Virus record (IMG/VR): IMGVR_UViG_3300035034_000230
Span: 1 to 42,553 of that record
Reading direction: 5' to 3' (one strand)
Source: a virus
Length of the DNA stretch: 42,553 bases
Position 1 is the stretch's first letter. Every line of letters begins with the position of its first letter. Positions 32,308-40,300 of this stretch are shown piece after piece. Below the pieces are notes generated by a model. It saw only the letters and a program-made list of their open reading frames with translations, did no database searches and had not been told where the DNA came from. Made by a program: the position numbers and the translations under genes.

Positions 32308-32981
32308 TGAAAGTATTTGTAGGATGGGACAGTAGAGAAGATATTGCTTACCAAGTGTGTAAGCACAGCATCGTTGCTAGACAACCTAAGGCAGATGTGC
32401 GTCCACTCAAGCAATATGAATTGAGAGACAAGGGCTGGTATACTCGTCCAGTTGATAAACTAGCAAGCACAGAATTTACGTTTACTAGATTCTTAATACC
32501 TGAACTTGCTAATTTTGAAGGCTGGGCACTGTTTATAGACTGTGATATGATTCTTACCACAGACATAAAAGAACTGTTTGATCAAGCAGATGATCGTTAT
32601 GCTGTGATATGTGTACAACATGACTATACTCCCAAAGAAGGCATTAAGATGGATGGGCAGAAACAAACTGTGTATCCACGTAAAAATTGGTCAAGTGTTA
32701 TGCTGATCAACTGCGGTCATCCTAGCAATAAAAAACTTACACAGGATCTAGTAAACGATCCCGAAATCAACGGCGCTTACCTACACAGATTCAGTTGGCT
32801 CAAAGATGAAGAGATTGGTGAACTTGATCACACATGGAATTATCTAGTAGGAGTGTACGACGATATCAAAACTCCCAAACTGATACACTATACCGAAGGC
32901 GGCCCATGGTTTGAGAATTACAGAGATTGTGATTTTAATCAACTATGGAAGCAAGAACTACAGGCGATGATGAATGGGTAA
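32307..32981 (+). CDS. GT-A-type glycosyltransferase
   Basis: A 224-residue protein of the GT8-like type. It starts KVFVGWDSREDIAYQVCKHS, has the metal-binding DXD motif in WALFIDCDMIL, and ends with LIHYTEGGPWFENYR, a conserved-looking His region. It would use a nucleotide sugar. The start overlaps the preceding stop (TAATG). The substrate is not predictable. Confidence 0.78.
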   Translation: MKVFVGWDSREDIAYQVCKHSIVARQPKADVRPLKQYELRDKGWYTRPVDKLASTEFTFTRFLIPELANFEGWALFIDCDMILTTDIKELFDQADDRYAVICVQHDYTPKEGIKMDGQKQTVYPRKNWSSVMLINCGHPSNKKLTQDLVNDPEINGAYLHRFSWLKDEEIGELDHTWNYLVGVYDDIKTPKLIHYTEGGPWFENYRDCDFNQLWKQELQAMMNG

Positions 32982-33801
32982 AGTAGCAGCAATATCTAGC
33001 AAAGACGCATTTAATTATGAGAGTAAAGGGCATAACTACGATCCCTACCTACGTAGTTTTATACAAGGCGTCAATGGCATAGAGTCTACATGGGAACAAG
33101 AAAAAGATACCGACAATGTGCTTATTATTAGAGGGCTAGGCAGCGGAAGTCAAAAAGCTATAAAACGCTGCTGGGAAACTGGCAGACCCTTTTATGCTAT
33201 TGACACTGGTTATTTTGGAAACGGTAAACATAAGGTTTTGCATCGAATAACTCATAATGCTTTACAAAATATGCAAGAAATAATCTCTAGAGATAACAGA
33301 CGACTTATCTCTCAATTAGGACCTTGGGAGGAAATTTATAAGCCTTTTACGTCCGGCGGAAAAATTTTAATTTGTCCTCCTAGTGATAAAGTTATGAAGA
33401 TGTTCAATCAACTAGATGCAGCAAATTGGACAGACAATCTAGTTGCACAATTAAAAACTCTTACTGACAGACCAATAGAAATTAGAATGAAACCTATTAG
33501 AAGAGAACGGGTTAGTACAAAAACAATACAACAAGCATTAGCTGACGATGTACACTGTTTAATTACCTATAACAGCATAGCAGCAATAGAAGCACTTATG
33601 GAAGGAAAACCAGCAATAACACTGGGACCCAATGCAGCGCAATTAATATGTGAAACTAATATAGAACATATAGAAGACCCCAAATTACCTAGTGAAGATG
33701 AAATGTATTGTTTTCTAAAACATCTTTCTTATGCACATTTTACACAAGAAGAAATGGAAAACGGAGATGCTTGGAAAATATTAAGGAGCGATATTAAATG
33801 A
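32974..33801 (+). CDS. capsule-type glycosyltransferase paralogue 1
   Basis: A 275-residue protein with a GT-B-like C-terminal half. GGKILICPPSDKV, IRMKPIRRERVSTKTIQ and, most tellingly, CLITYNSIAAIEALMEGKPAI resemble the Kdo/capsule transferase (KpsC/KpsS-like) donor region. Two further genes (33798 and 35550) share the same order of motifs and the C-terminal WxxxLxxxxxT/FxxxEmxxGxaW pattern. The start overlaps the previous gene by 8 nt. Confidence 0.6.
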   Translation: MGKVAAISSKDAFNYESKGHNYDPYLRSFIQGVNGIESTWEQEKDTDNVLIIRGLGSGSQKAIKRCWETGRPFYAIDTGYFGNGKHKVLHRITHNALQNMQEIISRDNRRLISQLGPWEEIYKPFTSGGKILICPPSDKVMKMFNQLDAANWTDNLVAQLKTLTDRPIEIRMKPIRRERVSTKTIQQALADDVHCLITYNSIAAIEALMEGKPAITLGPNAAQLICETNIEHIEDPKLPSEDEMYCFLKHLSYAHFTQEEMENGDAWKILRSDIK

Positions 33802-34730
33802 GTTTAACTGTTGCATCTTATTTAATGGGTATTCCGCCAGGAAATACAAACCCCGAAAAACCAGCTACAATTGTTGGATTTATCGAAGGCGTTTGGGCCT
33901 GTGGCGACAAAGGATCAATCGTTTGCGATTATCATACTGTTGATGCAGATGTTGCTGTTGTTCAAGGATTCGTACATCCTGGTAGTAAAAATCAACCTCA
34001 TCTTAGTTTAAGAAAAAATGTATTTGAAAAACAACAACGAGAAAATAAACGATCAATAATTATCGATTCGAATTTATTTTTATATACAGATACAGGCAAC
34101 ACTAAAGGATATCTAAGATACAGCTATGATGGTATTTTTCCAAACACAGGTGAATATTGTAATCATACGCCAAATCCTGAAAGATGGAATACCATAAGCA
34201 AGAATCTTGGATTAAGTCTCAAACCGTTACAGCGTACAGGAAAGGATATACTAATCTGCTGTCAGCGTGACGGCGGCTGGAGCATGGGCGACAATAAACT
34301 GCTACCGTGGTTAGTCAAGACCATAACACAAATAAAAAAATACAGCGATAGAAGAATCATAATACGTTTTCACCCCGGCGATAAGAATGTACTGATTCAC
34401 AAAAGAGCACTGGCAAGATACAGATTGCCAAACGTAATTATCAGCCATAACGAAAATATATTACAAGATTTTAAATCAGCACATGCTGTAATAAACTATA
34501 ATTCAAGCCCAGCAGTTGCCGCAGCAATAGAAGGTGTACCTACTTTTGTACTTGATCCAAAACACAGTCAAGCGGCAGAAGTAGCTCATCATGATTTATC
34601 TGAACTAGAAAACATTCGAGAATTTGATAGAGAACTATGGGTTCAAAAAATGGCGCAGATGCATTGGAGTTTAACTGAACTCAAAGACGGCACTGCTTGG
34701 AAACATCTAAGGAATTGGGCAAAAAAATGA
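33798..34730 (+). CDS. capsule-type glycosyltransferase paralogue 2
   Basis: A 310-residue paralogue of the preceding gene. Shared landmarks are TGKDILICCQRDGGWSMG, RRIIIRFHPGDKNV, AHAVINYNSSPAVAAAIEGV and the C-terminal WSLTELKDGTAWKHLRNW. The Asn-Ser-Ser-Pro and Glu-Gly in the donor region correspond to those of capsule synthesis transferases. Its start overlaps the previous stop (ATGA), as do the other joins in this cluster. Confidence 0.65.
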   Translation: MSLTVASYLMGIPPGNTNPEKPATIVGFIEGVWACGDKGSIVCDYHTVDADVAVVQGFVHPGSKNQPHLSLRKNVFEKQQRENKRSIIIDSNLFLYTDTGNTKGYLRYSYDGIFPNTGEYCNHTPNPERWNTISKNLGLSLKPLQRTGKDILICCQRDGGWSMGDNKLLPWLVKTITQIKKYSDRRIIIRFHPGDKNVLIHKRALARYRLPNVIISHNENILQDFKSAHAVINYNSSPAVAAAIEGVPTFVLDPKHSQAAEVAHHDLSELENIREFDRELWVQKMAQMHWSLTELKDGTAWKHLRNWAKK

Positions 34731-35575
34731 CCAAACATATCACAGTAGTAACTACATTTCACAATAAACATTACGGCGTTTATGGAAAAAACTTTTTAGA
34801 CAGCTTTGCTAAACATGTAGACAAACGAATTAAACTTTTGGTCTATGCTGAAGACTGTGTCCCTGACAATCCTGACCCTATGCGTATAGAAATATTAGAT
34901 GCTAAAAAAGCATTGCCTAAGCTTAATCAATTTAAGGAGCAGTGGAAGGATGTACCCAAAGCAAATGGTAAATGTCCGTTCCCAGAACGCAGACCAAGAG
35001 ACTGGAACAAAGAATTTAAATGGGATGCTGTGAGGTTTGCCAACAAGGTATATGCTGTGTTTAATGCTGCGGAAAGATCAAAAGATTGGTGTGTATGGAT
35101 GGACGCAGACAGCTTTATTCATTCAGATTGGGAATATCAAGATTTTGCTGACCTACTGCCCAATACCAGTTGGATTACCTATGTGGGCAGAGGCCGAGGT
35201 TCACAGACTTGGCCAGAGTGTGGATTCTACGGTATGAATCTAAAAGATCCTGTGTGTCAAGAATTTTTACAAAAATTTGAACAGATGTACGAGAACGCAG
35301 AACAGGGAATCTTCACTCTGGAAGAATGGCACGACAGCTTTGTGTTTGGTACTATACTTGAGCAGATGAAACGTACAGCACCTAATGTGTTGGATTATTC
35401 ATCAGAAATATATCTAACCAACACTGCTAAAACCGGCGGCGGCGGCCATCCACTGATTAATTCAAAGCTGGGGCAATGGATGGATCATATGAAGGGTGAT
35501 CGCAAGTTCGAAGGCGCAAGCAAACGTAAAGATCTAATGGGGCATAGAAATGAACCTTACTGGCAAAAGATTTAA
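34727..35575 (+). CDS. GT-A-type glycosyltransferase
   Basis: A 282-residue protein starting KHITVVTTFHNKHYGVYGK, a nucleotide-sugar binding strand, with DXD in DWCVWMDADSFIHSDW. GCGFYGMNL-like acceptor sequence (ECGFYGMNLKDPVCQEF) and EEWHDSFVFGTILEQM follow. The start at 34727, overlapping the previous stop, is preferred over 34697, which would extend into the upstream gene. It probably adds a sugar to the glycan made by this cluster. Confidence 0.72.
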   Translation: MTKHITVVTTFHNKHYGVYGKNFLDSFAKHVDKRIKLLVYAEDCVPDNPDPMRIEILDAKKALPKLNQFKEQWKDVPKANGKCPFPERRPRDWNKEFKWDAVRFANKVYAVFNAAERSKDWCVWMDADSFIHSDWEYQDFADLLPNTSWITYVGRGRGSQTWPECGFYGMNLKDPVCQEFLQKFEQMYENAEQGIFTLEEWHDSFVFGTILEQMKRTAPNVLDYSSEIYLTNTAKTGGGGHPLINSKLGQWMDHMKGDRKFEGASKRKDLMGHRNEPYWQKI

Positions 35576-36425
35576 ATTATGGAGAGAATACGGTGCGCTT
35601 AATTCACGTCCTATTTTTGATGCCCTTAGTCGCAGTATTGTTAGCAGTGGTGGTGTTATTTCTGATTCTACTAATCATGTCGATTCCGACGTTGATGTTA
35701 TTTGGAGCGTTCTATTTCATGGTCGAATGGCTGGCAACCGCAGTGTGTGGGATTATTGCCGTAGTAGAGCGAAACCAATCATCGTACTCGAAGTTGGAGG
35801 AATCAAAAGAGGCACAACGTGGAAAGTGGGGCTCAATGGCATCAACCGAGATGCCTACTTCAATGATGGTGGTAATGATGGAACGAGAGCGCAGGCGCTA
35901 GGTGTTGAACTAAAACCTTGGCGCAGTACCGGCGAATATATTCTCATATGCGGTCAGCACGATAAAAGTTTACAATGGCAAGGTCAACCCAGTATGAGCA
36001 ACTGGTTCTTAAAAACATATGACGAAATACGTGCTCACACTGATCGTCCTATAATATTTCGACCGCACCCTAGATGCCGATTGCCTGAAATAGAAAGAGG
36101 ACTGAAGCATGTTTATAGACAAGACCCTCAACATCTATCAGGAACCTATGATGATTTTGATATGAACTTTGACAATATTAGGGCCACTGTGAGCTACAGC
36201 AGTAACCCGGGCATACACAGCGTACTAGAAGGCGTAGCAGCGTTTGTAGGCACCAGCTCGTTGGCGTACGACGCGGCTAATGACATAGACTTTATACACG
36301 ACATAGAATCCCCTCTACAGCCAGATAGAACACAGTGGCTCAACGACTATGCTCACACAGAGTGGACAGTGGAAGAAATTTCTCAAGGCATACCACTTAA
36401 CCAGTTGACATCACGTCTTTTTTAA
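35550..36425 (+). CDS. capsule-type glycosyltransferase paralogue 3
   Basis: A 291-residue protein related to the genes at 32974 and 33798: TGEYILICGQHDKSLQW, DRPIIFRPHPRCRLPE, RATVSYSSNPGIHSVLEGV and the end HTEWTVEEISQGIPLNQL are in the same order. The N-terminal part (FKLWREYGALNSRPIFDAL; VIWSVLFHGRMAGN) is better preserved here. It overlaps the previous gene by 26 nt. Third codon positions between about 35600 and 35780 are unusually T-rich, because a hydrophobic frame overlaps here (35593-35901). Confidence 0.68.
   Translation: MNLTGKRFKLWREYGALNSRPIFDALSRSIVSSGGVISDSTNHVDSDVDVIWSVLFHGRMAGNRSVWDYCRSRAKPIIVLEVGGIKRGTTWKVGLNGINRDAYFNDGGNDGTRAQALGVELKPWRSTGEYILICGQHDKSLQWQGQPSMSNWFLKTYDEIRAHTDRPIIFRPHPRCRLPEIERGLKHVYRQDPQHLSGTYDDFDMNFDNIRATVSYSSNPGIHSVLEGVAAFVGTSSLAYDAANDIDFIHDIESPLQPDRTQWLNDYAHTEWTVEEISQGIPLNQLTSRLF
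35593..35901 (+). CDS. possible overprinted membrane protein, holin-like in layout
   Basis: A +1-frame reading frame of 102 codons inside the capsule-type transferase gene. It starts at GTG with GGAGAGA 5 nt upstream. It encodes two strongly hydrophobic segments (about residues 4-30, VLFLMPLVAVLLAVVVLFL, and 33-58) followed by a charged, soluble tail ending ERERRR. This layout is like a class II holin, but no family is recognised. It could be a by-product of T-ending codons in the main frame; equally, those codons may be kept for this frame. Low confidence. Confidence 0.25.
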   Translation: MRLIHVLFLMPLVAVLLAVVVLFLILLIMSIPTLMLFGAFYFMVEWLATAVCGIIAVVERNQSSYSKLEESKEAQRGKWGSMASTEMPTSMMVVMMERERRR

Positions 36426-36433
36426 GTTATATT
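36405..36433 (+). promoter_or_regulatory. sigma70-type promoter before the uvsW operon
   Basis: TTGACA (36405-36410), 17-nt spacer, TATATT (36428-36433). The predicted +1, 7 nt after the -10 box, is the A of ATG 36440, so the message would be leaderless. It overlaps the end of the transferase gene. Confidence 0.7.
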
Positions 36434-36439
36434 AAGTGT

Positions 36440-37657
36440 ATGCAGAAAATAGGCGTACACACAGTAGAAGATTGTTTAGAGATCCTTACAGGGCTCCAGA
36501 AGCATGATCTTGAATTTACAATAGAAACCAGCGATCGCAGCTTGATCCAAAGCATTGCTAGGCAAGTATTTCGAGGCACTGCGCTGACAGATCGTCAGTA
36601 CAGTCTTATGAAAGAAAAACTAGACAAATATAAAATTCAGTTTGAGAGTCAAGACATCATTGGTGTTGAACGTGCAGTTAGCAAACTGCGCAATCCTCTG
36701 AGAGAAATTGATCGCAGCAAATATATCACTGTTGTAGAACATCTAGAAGGTATTCCTTATCCTGCAGATGAACGCTGTAGATACATTAAAATTAGATTTC
36801 CTTTTAAAAAATCTGATATAGCACTGATTGATCAAATCAACAGCACCAAAGATTATCATCACAAAAAAGGTAGTCACGAACACTATTTTGTTTACAACGA
36901 ACATAATGTTTACAATCTGCTTTCTCGATTCAAAGACAAAAGCTATAAAATCGATCAAGAATTGGTTGACTTATTTGAAAAGATTCTAGACATTCGCAGT
37001 CGAGAACAGGACTACGTTCCGGGCATCTATAACAACGAACTGAAAAATATTCACCCTAGCGCAAAGGCAATTGCTGAAAGTGAAGTTGGCGCATTCGATG
37101 CTGACACTGTGTTGTTTTATGTGGACAGAAAATTTAGATACGGCATAGTAAACGTTGACCACAATGATGCTTCGTCTGTAATTGAAAAGATTGCCTATAG
37201 AAATGATGTAACCTATCAAAGTAAACCCAGTGAAGAATCACTGTCAGATATCTTATTGGCACTTCAAAATCTAAAAAGATTTCCTCTATTGGTTGTGCTG
37301 GAAAAGTCTCATGCTGAAAATCAGCTGTATGAGATGGCGAACTTTTATCGAGACATTTTACCCAATGAAGAACAGAGTGTGCTGTTTAGACAAGATGGCG
37401 ACAGCGGATTTAATCAGTTGGTTAAAGACCGCAGGCTAAACAATTGGGTTGACAGCAATACTAAAATAGTATACATTAGTAGTGACAAGTTACCTAAGCT
37501 GTTGATCAGTGGCGAATGGCAACCCTGTGTAACTTTTGGTTACACCAGCAGATTAGATCGAACCGTTGACTCTTACATACACAATAGATGTGATCTCATA
37601 GTGTATCGAGAGGATATGATAAGCCCCATGCGGAGATACTCACAATACTATGGCTAG
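36440..37657 (+). CDS. conserved protein of unknown function upstream of uvsW
   Basis: A 405-residue protein transcribed with uvsW; its end overlaps the uvsW start by 8 nt. Residues 1-75 are helical. Residues 100-170 (RCRYIKIRFPFKKSDIALID … HEHYFVYNEHNVYNLLSRF) resemble in pattern the short HARP-type domains found next to SNF2 helicases, but this is a weak resemblance. The C-terminal half is alpha/beta (FPLLVVLEKSH; TKIVYISSDKLPKLLISGEW) without Walker motifs and might be a degenerate helicase-like fold. Function is not assigned; an accessory role to UvsW is possible from the context. Confidence 0.5.
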   Translation: MQKIGVHTVEDCLEILTGLQKHDLEFTIETSDRSLIQSIARQVFRGTALTDRQYSLMKEKLDKYKIQFESQDIIGVERAVSKLRNPLREIDRSKYITVVEHLEGIPYPADERCRYIKIRFPFKKSDIALIDQINSTKDYHHKKGSHEHYFVYNEHNVYNLLSRFKDKSYKIDQELVDLFEKILDIRSREQDYVPGIYNNELKNIHPSAKAIAESEVGAFDADTVLFYVDRKFRYGIVNVDHNDASSVIEKIAYRNDVTYQSKPSEESLSDILLALQNLKRFPLLVVLEKSHAENQLYEMANFYRDILPNEEQSVLFRQDGDSGFNQLVKDRRLNNWVDSNTKIVYISSDKLPKLLISGEWQPCVTFGYTSRLDRTVDSYIHNRCDLIVYREDMISPMRRYSQYYG

Positions 37658-39311
37658 TTGTAAATTAATTATTGAAGATGAAGTTAACATTAAATTCGAA
37701 GGACTAGACGTAGACATCAGACGCAAACTGACCAACGCTCTCAAGTTTGAAGTACCTTATGCTAAACACATGCCTCAGTATAAGCTGGGACGCTGGGACG
37801 GCAAGGTTGCGTTCTTTGGTATCGGCGGTTCGGGCTATGTGAATCATCTTGATGTTATTGTTGACATCCTAACAAAAAACAAAGTAAACATTGTTGACAT
37901 AGATGATCGTAGACACCCTATACAGATCAACTTCGCTCCAGTTACTGAACGCTATTGGGCTGATCAAGATATACGCTGGCCCAAAGGACACCCAGATGCG
38001 GGCGAACTTATTATGCTTCGTGATTATCAAGTTGAAGCAATCAACAACTTCCTAGCCCATCCACAAAGCCTACAACAGATTGCTACTGGCGCAGGCAAAT
38101 GTCGAACTTATGATTCTACAATGGATATAGATGTAGGTAATTCTGATTTTGCTGAATATTTGCTAAATAAAGTAAGAAATAGCAACTGGAGCAATTCTAT
38201 GAACGTAGCAACTTTTTGTAAAACATATCAGCGAAAAATGTGGAAGTCGATGATTACTAGGAAAAAATTAGATTTCACCTTATTGGATGTAATAACGTTC
38301 AACAATGAGCAACTTTATTACATACCGTATAATGGATATCATAAATTTACAGTAAGTACTTCACAATGCTTAAAGTGTAATGCAGCGCTAGTTATCGGAT
38401 TTAGAAAAGATGAGTTTATAGTATCAACATGCAAATGTTCAGCAGATAACAAGAATTATGCTACTTTAGAAAAGTTATCAACTGTATTTCCTGTAAGTGA
38501 AGCAAATGACGTATTATCATCATTTGCAGAGCGAAAAACACGGAATTTACAAAATGTACTAACTCATTGGACATCGCGTGGACATACTCACGAGGACGCA
38601 GTACAATTAGTGTCAGACGTACAAGCGAGTCGATCGTCACTGTCACCTGCTGCACAGAAAGGTGCACGGGGGTATTCGATGAGAACCCCCGAATACTGGA
38701 TTAAGCAAGGGTATTCTAAATCAGACGCTGTGCAGAAAGTAAGTAATCTTCAAGTTACAAACGGCTTAGAGTTTTATGTTAACAGATATGGCACTGATGA
38801 AGGCAAAGTACAGTACGATAAGCGAATGACAGAATGGTTAACATCATACACTCGTGCTATGGAACTAGATCCTACAATTAATGAAAGAAAAATGGTCGGG
38901 TTTTGCAAAGCATCAAAAGAGTCGTTAAACGTGTTAATGCCAGTCTATGAAAAGTATAACGATAAAATTCGTATATACTTAGGCATTGACGGAAATACTG
39001 AATATTTTTTGCGCGACGACGATAGTATACGATTTTATGATTTTACGATACCCGAGCTTAAAATAATTGTTGAGTTTCATGGATCTAAGTTCCATGCTAA
39101 TGCAGAGTTATTATCTGAGCAACAACTGTTAGAATGGAAGAGCTTATTTTCAAATGAATCAGCAGACTTGGTTATTGCAAAGGATACTGTAAAGCGAAAA
39201 ATAGCAGAATGTCACGGATACACATTGTTAACAATTTGGGATACTGACGACGTTGACCAAGCAATTACTAAAATTACAAATTTAATAGAAGAAAAACTTA
39301 ATGAAATTTAA
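37650..39311 (+). CDS. uvsW: UvsW fragment 1 (N-extein) + N-intein 3 fused to a Vsr-like homing endonuclease
   Basis: Residues 1-150 are the N-terminal part of UvsW helicase (DNA-binding domain, Q-motif-like LRDYQVEAINNFLAH) ending in the Walker A sequence QQIATGAGK. Cys151 begins an intein N-half (CRTYDSTMDIDVG), and the frame continues without a stop into an endonuclease. That part has a zinc-ribbon-like CLKC…CKC, two repeats of the form GYSKSDAVQKVSNLQ, and a C-terminal Vsr/EDxHD-like core at about 460-545 (FYDFTIPELKIIVEFHGSKF; HGYTLLTIWDTDD). The protein has 553 residues. Trans-splicing would release the extein from a large intein-endonuclease polypeptide. Confidence 0.88.
   Translation: MASCKLIIEDEVNIKFEGLDVDIRRKLTNALKFEVPYAKHMPQYKLGRWDGKVAFFGIGGSGYVNHLDVIVDILTKNKVNIVDIDDRRHPIQINFAPVTERYWADQDIRWPKGHPDAGELIMLRDYQVEAINNFLAHPQSLQQIATGAGKCRTYDSTMDIDVGNSDFAEYLLNKVRNSNWSNSMNVATFCKTYQRKMWKSMITRKKLDFTLLDVITFNNEQLYYIPYNGYHKFTVSTSQCLKCNAALVIGFRKDEFIVSTCKCSADNKNYATLEKLSTVFPVSEANDVLSSFAERKTRNLQNVLTHWTSRGHTHEDAVQLVSDVQASRSSLSPAAQKGARGYSMRTPEYWIKQGYSKSDAVQKVSNLQVTNGLEFYVNRYGTDEGKVQYDKRMTEWLTSYTRAMELDPTINERKMVGFCKASKESLNVLMPVYEKYNDKIRIYLGIDGNTEYFLRDDDSIRFYDFTIPELKIIVEFHGSKFHANAELLSEQQLLEWKSLFSNESADLVIAKDTVKRKIAECHGYTLLTIWDTDDVDQAITKITNLIEEKLNEI
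38100..38180 (+). other. split intein 3 (UvsW-a), N-half
   Basis: Starts at Cys151, directly after the Walker A Lys. Block A reads CRTYDSTMDI. The downstream boundary with the fused endonuclease is uncertain; about 25-30 residues are intein-like. Confidence 0.75.
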
Positions 39312-39705
39312 CATACCAATAGGGGAACTAGCAGAGTCGATTGCGGAGTACAAAGGAGTACTATTAAACGATAACTGCGAAATTAATATTAAAGATCTTG
39401 ATTGTAAAGTTAATACACCATCAGGAACTGCTACTATTAATATTATAATTAAAAAAGAAAAGTTAGAAGGCATAAAACTATTACTTGCAAATGGTGTAGA
39501 AATAAAGTGTGCTAATAAGCATATATTAAGATATAATAATGCAGACGTATTTGCAGATTCATTAGCAATTGGCGACTCGGTAGAAACTATTAACGGGAAT
39601 GTTAAGGTTAGTAGTATTAACAATATTGACGATACTACATTTTACGATATCGGAATAGATGCACCGTACTTATATTATGATGCAGACGGAGTATTACATC
39701 ATAAT
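39301..39705 (+). other. split intein 3 (UvsW-a), C-half
   Basis: 135 codons; ends LHHN|T, the canonical His-Asn with Thr as +1 residue. Contains the block B-like ANKH. Confidence 0.85.
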
Positions 39706-40287
39706 ACAATTACCACAGCAACACTTTCACACATAAGCGAGCCTCATGGTCGTAGTCTAGTTATTGTTCCAAACAAATCACTTGTTGAACAGACTGAAGA
39801 AGACTACATCAACTGTGGGCTCGACGTAGGGGTGTATTTCGGAGACAGAAAGCAACTGGGTAAGACTCACACTATCTGTACTTGGCAAAGTCTAAACATT
39901 CTAGACAAAAGGCACAAGGACGGAGCAGCCGTACTATCACTGGCTGAATTTTTAGATGAGGTACGTACAATTATTGTCGACGAATGTTTTGCAGGCGACA
40001 CTCTTATCACAACACCAAGTGGTCAAGTGCCTATTAAAGATTTAAAGGCAGGCGACAAAGTAATTAATCTATGTGAAAAAACAAAACAATACAAAGAAGA
40101 TACCGTAGTTAAAGTTCATAAAAACTTAACACATAGTCAAAGTGAAAAAATGCTAGAGATAGAGTTTGACAACGGTATAAAAACTAAAGTTACTGCTAAC
40201 CATAAATTTTTAACAGACAATGGCTGGGTTAGGGCAGATCAGTTAACTGAAGATTTAGAAATTATTAACATAAATACATATAGCTAA
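39301..40287 (+). CDS. uvsW: UvsW fragment 2: C-intein 3 + middle extein + N-intein 4
   Basis: Residues 1-135 are the C-half of intein 3 (FNIPIGELAESIAEYKGV, block B region CANKHILRY, end DADGVLHHN). Thr136 completes the Walker A Lys-Thr, and residues 136-228 are helicase motifs Ia-II (SLVIVPNKSLVEQTEEDY; TICTWQSL; TIIVDE). Cys229 starts a second intein N-half of 100 residues (CFAGDTLITTPSGQ … TANHKFLTDNGW), ending at the stop. The start overlaps the previous gene by 11 nt. Confidence 0.9.
   Translation: MKFNIPIGELAESIAEYKGVLLNDNCEINIKDLDCKVNTPSGTATINIIIKKEKLEGIKLLLANGVEIKCANKHILRYNNADVFADSLAIGDSVETINGNVKVSSINNIDDTTFYDIGIDAPYLYYDADGVLHHNTITTATLSHISEPHGRSLVIVPNKSLVEQTEEDYINCGLDVGVYFGDRKQLGKTHTICTWQSLNILDKRHKDGAAVLSLAEFLDEVRTIIVDECFAGDTLITTPSGQVPIKDLKAGDKVINLCEKTKQYKEDTVVKVHKNLTHSQSEKMLEIEFDNGIKTKVTANHKFLTDNGWVRADQLTEDLEIININTYS
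39985..40284 (+). other. split intein 4 (UvsW-b), N-half
   Basis: 100 codons with block A (CFAGDT) and block B (TANH). This is the conventional split position, unlike inteins 1-3. It begins inside the helicase DECH motif (VDE|C). Confidence 0.88.
40269..40276 (+). promoter_or_regulatory. late promoter before the intein-4 endonuclease
   Basis: CATAAATA at the end of the N-intein gene, followed by AAGGAGA and ATG 40301. Confidence 0.55.
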
Positions 40288-40300
40288 AGGAGAAGTATTT

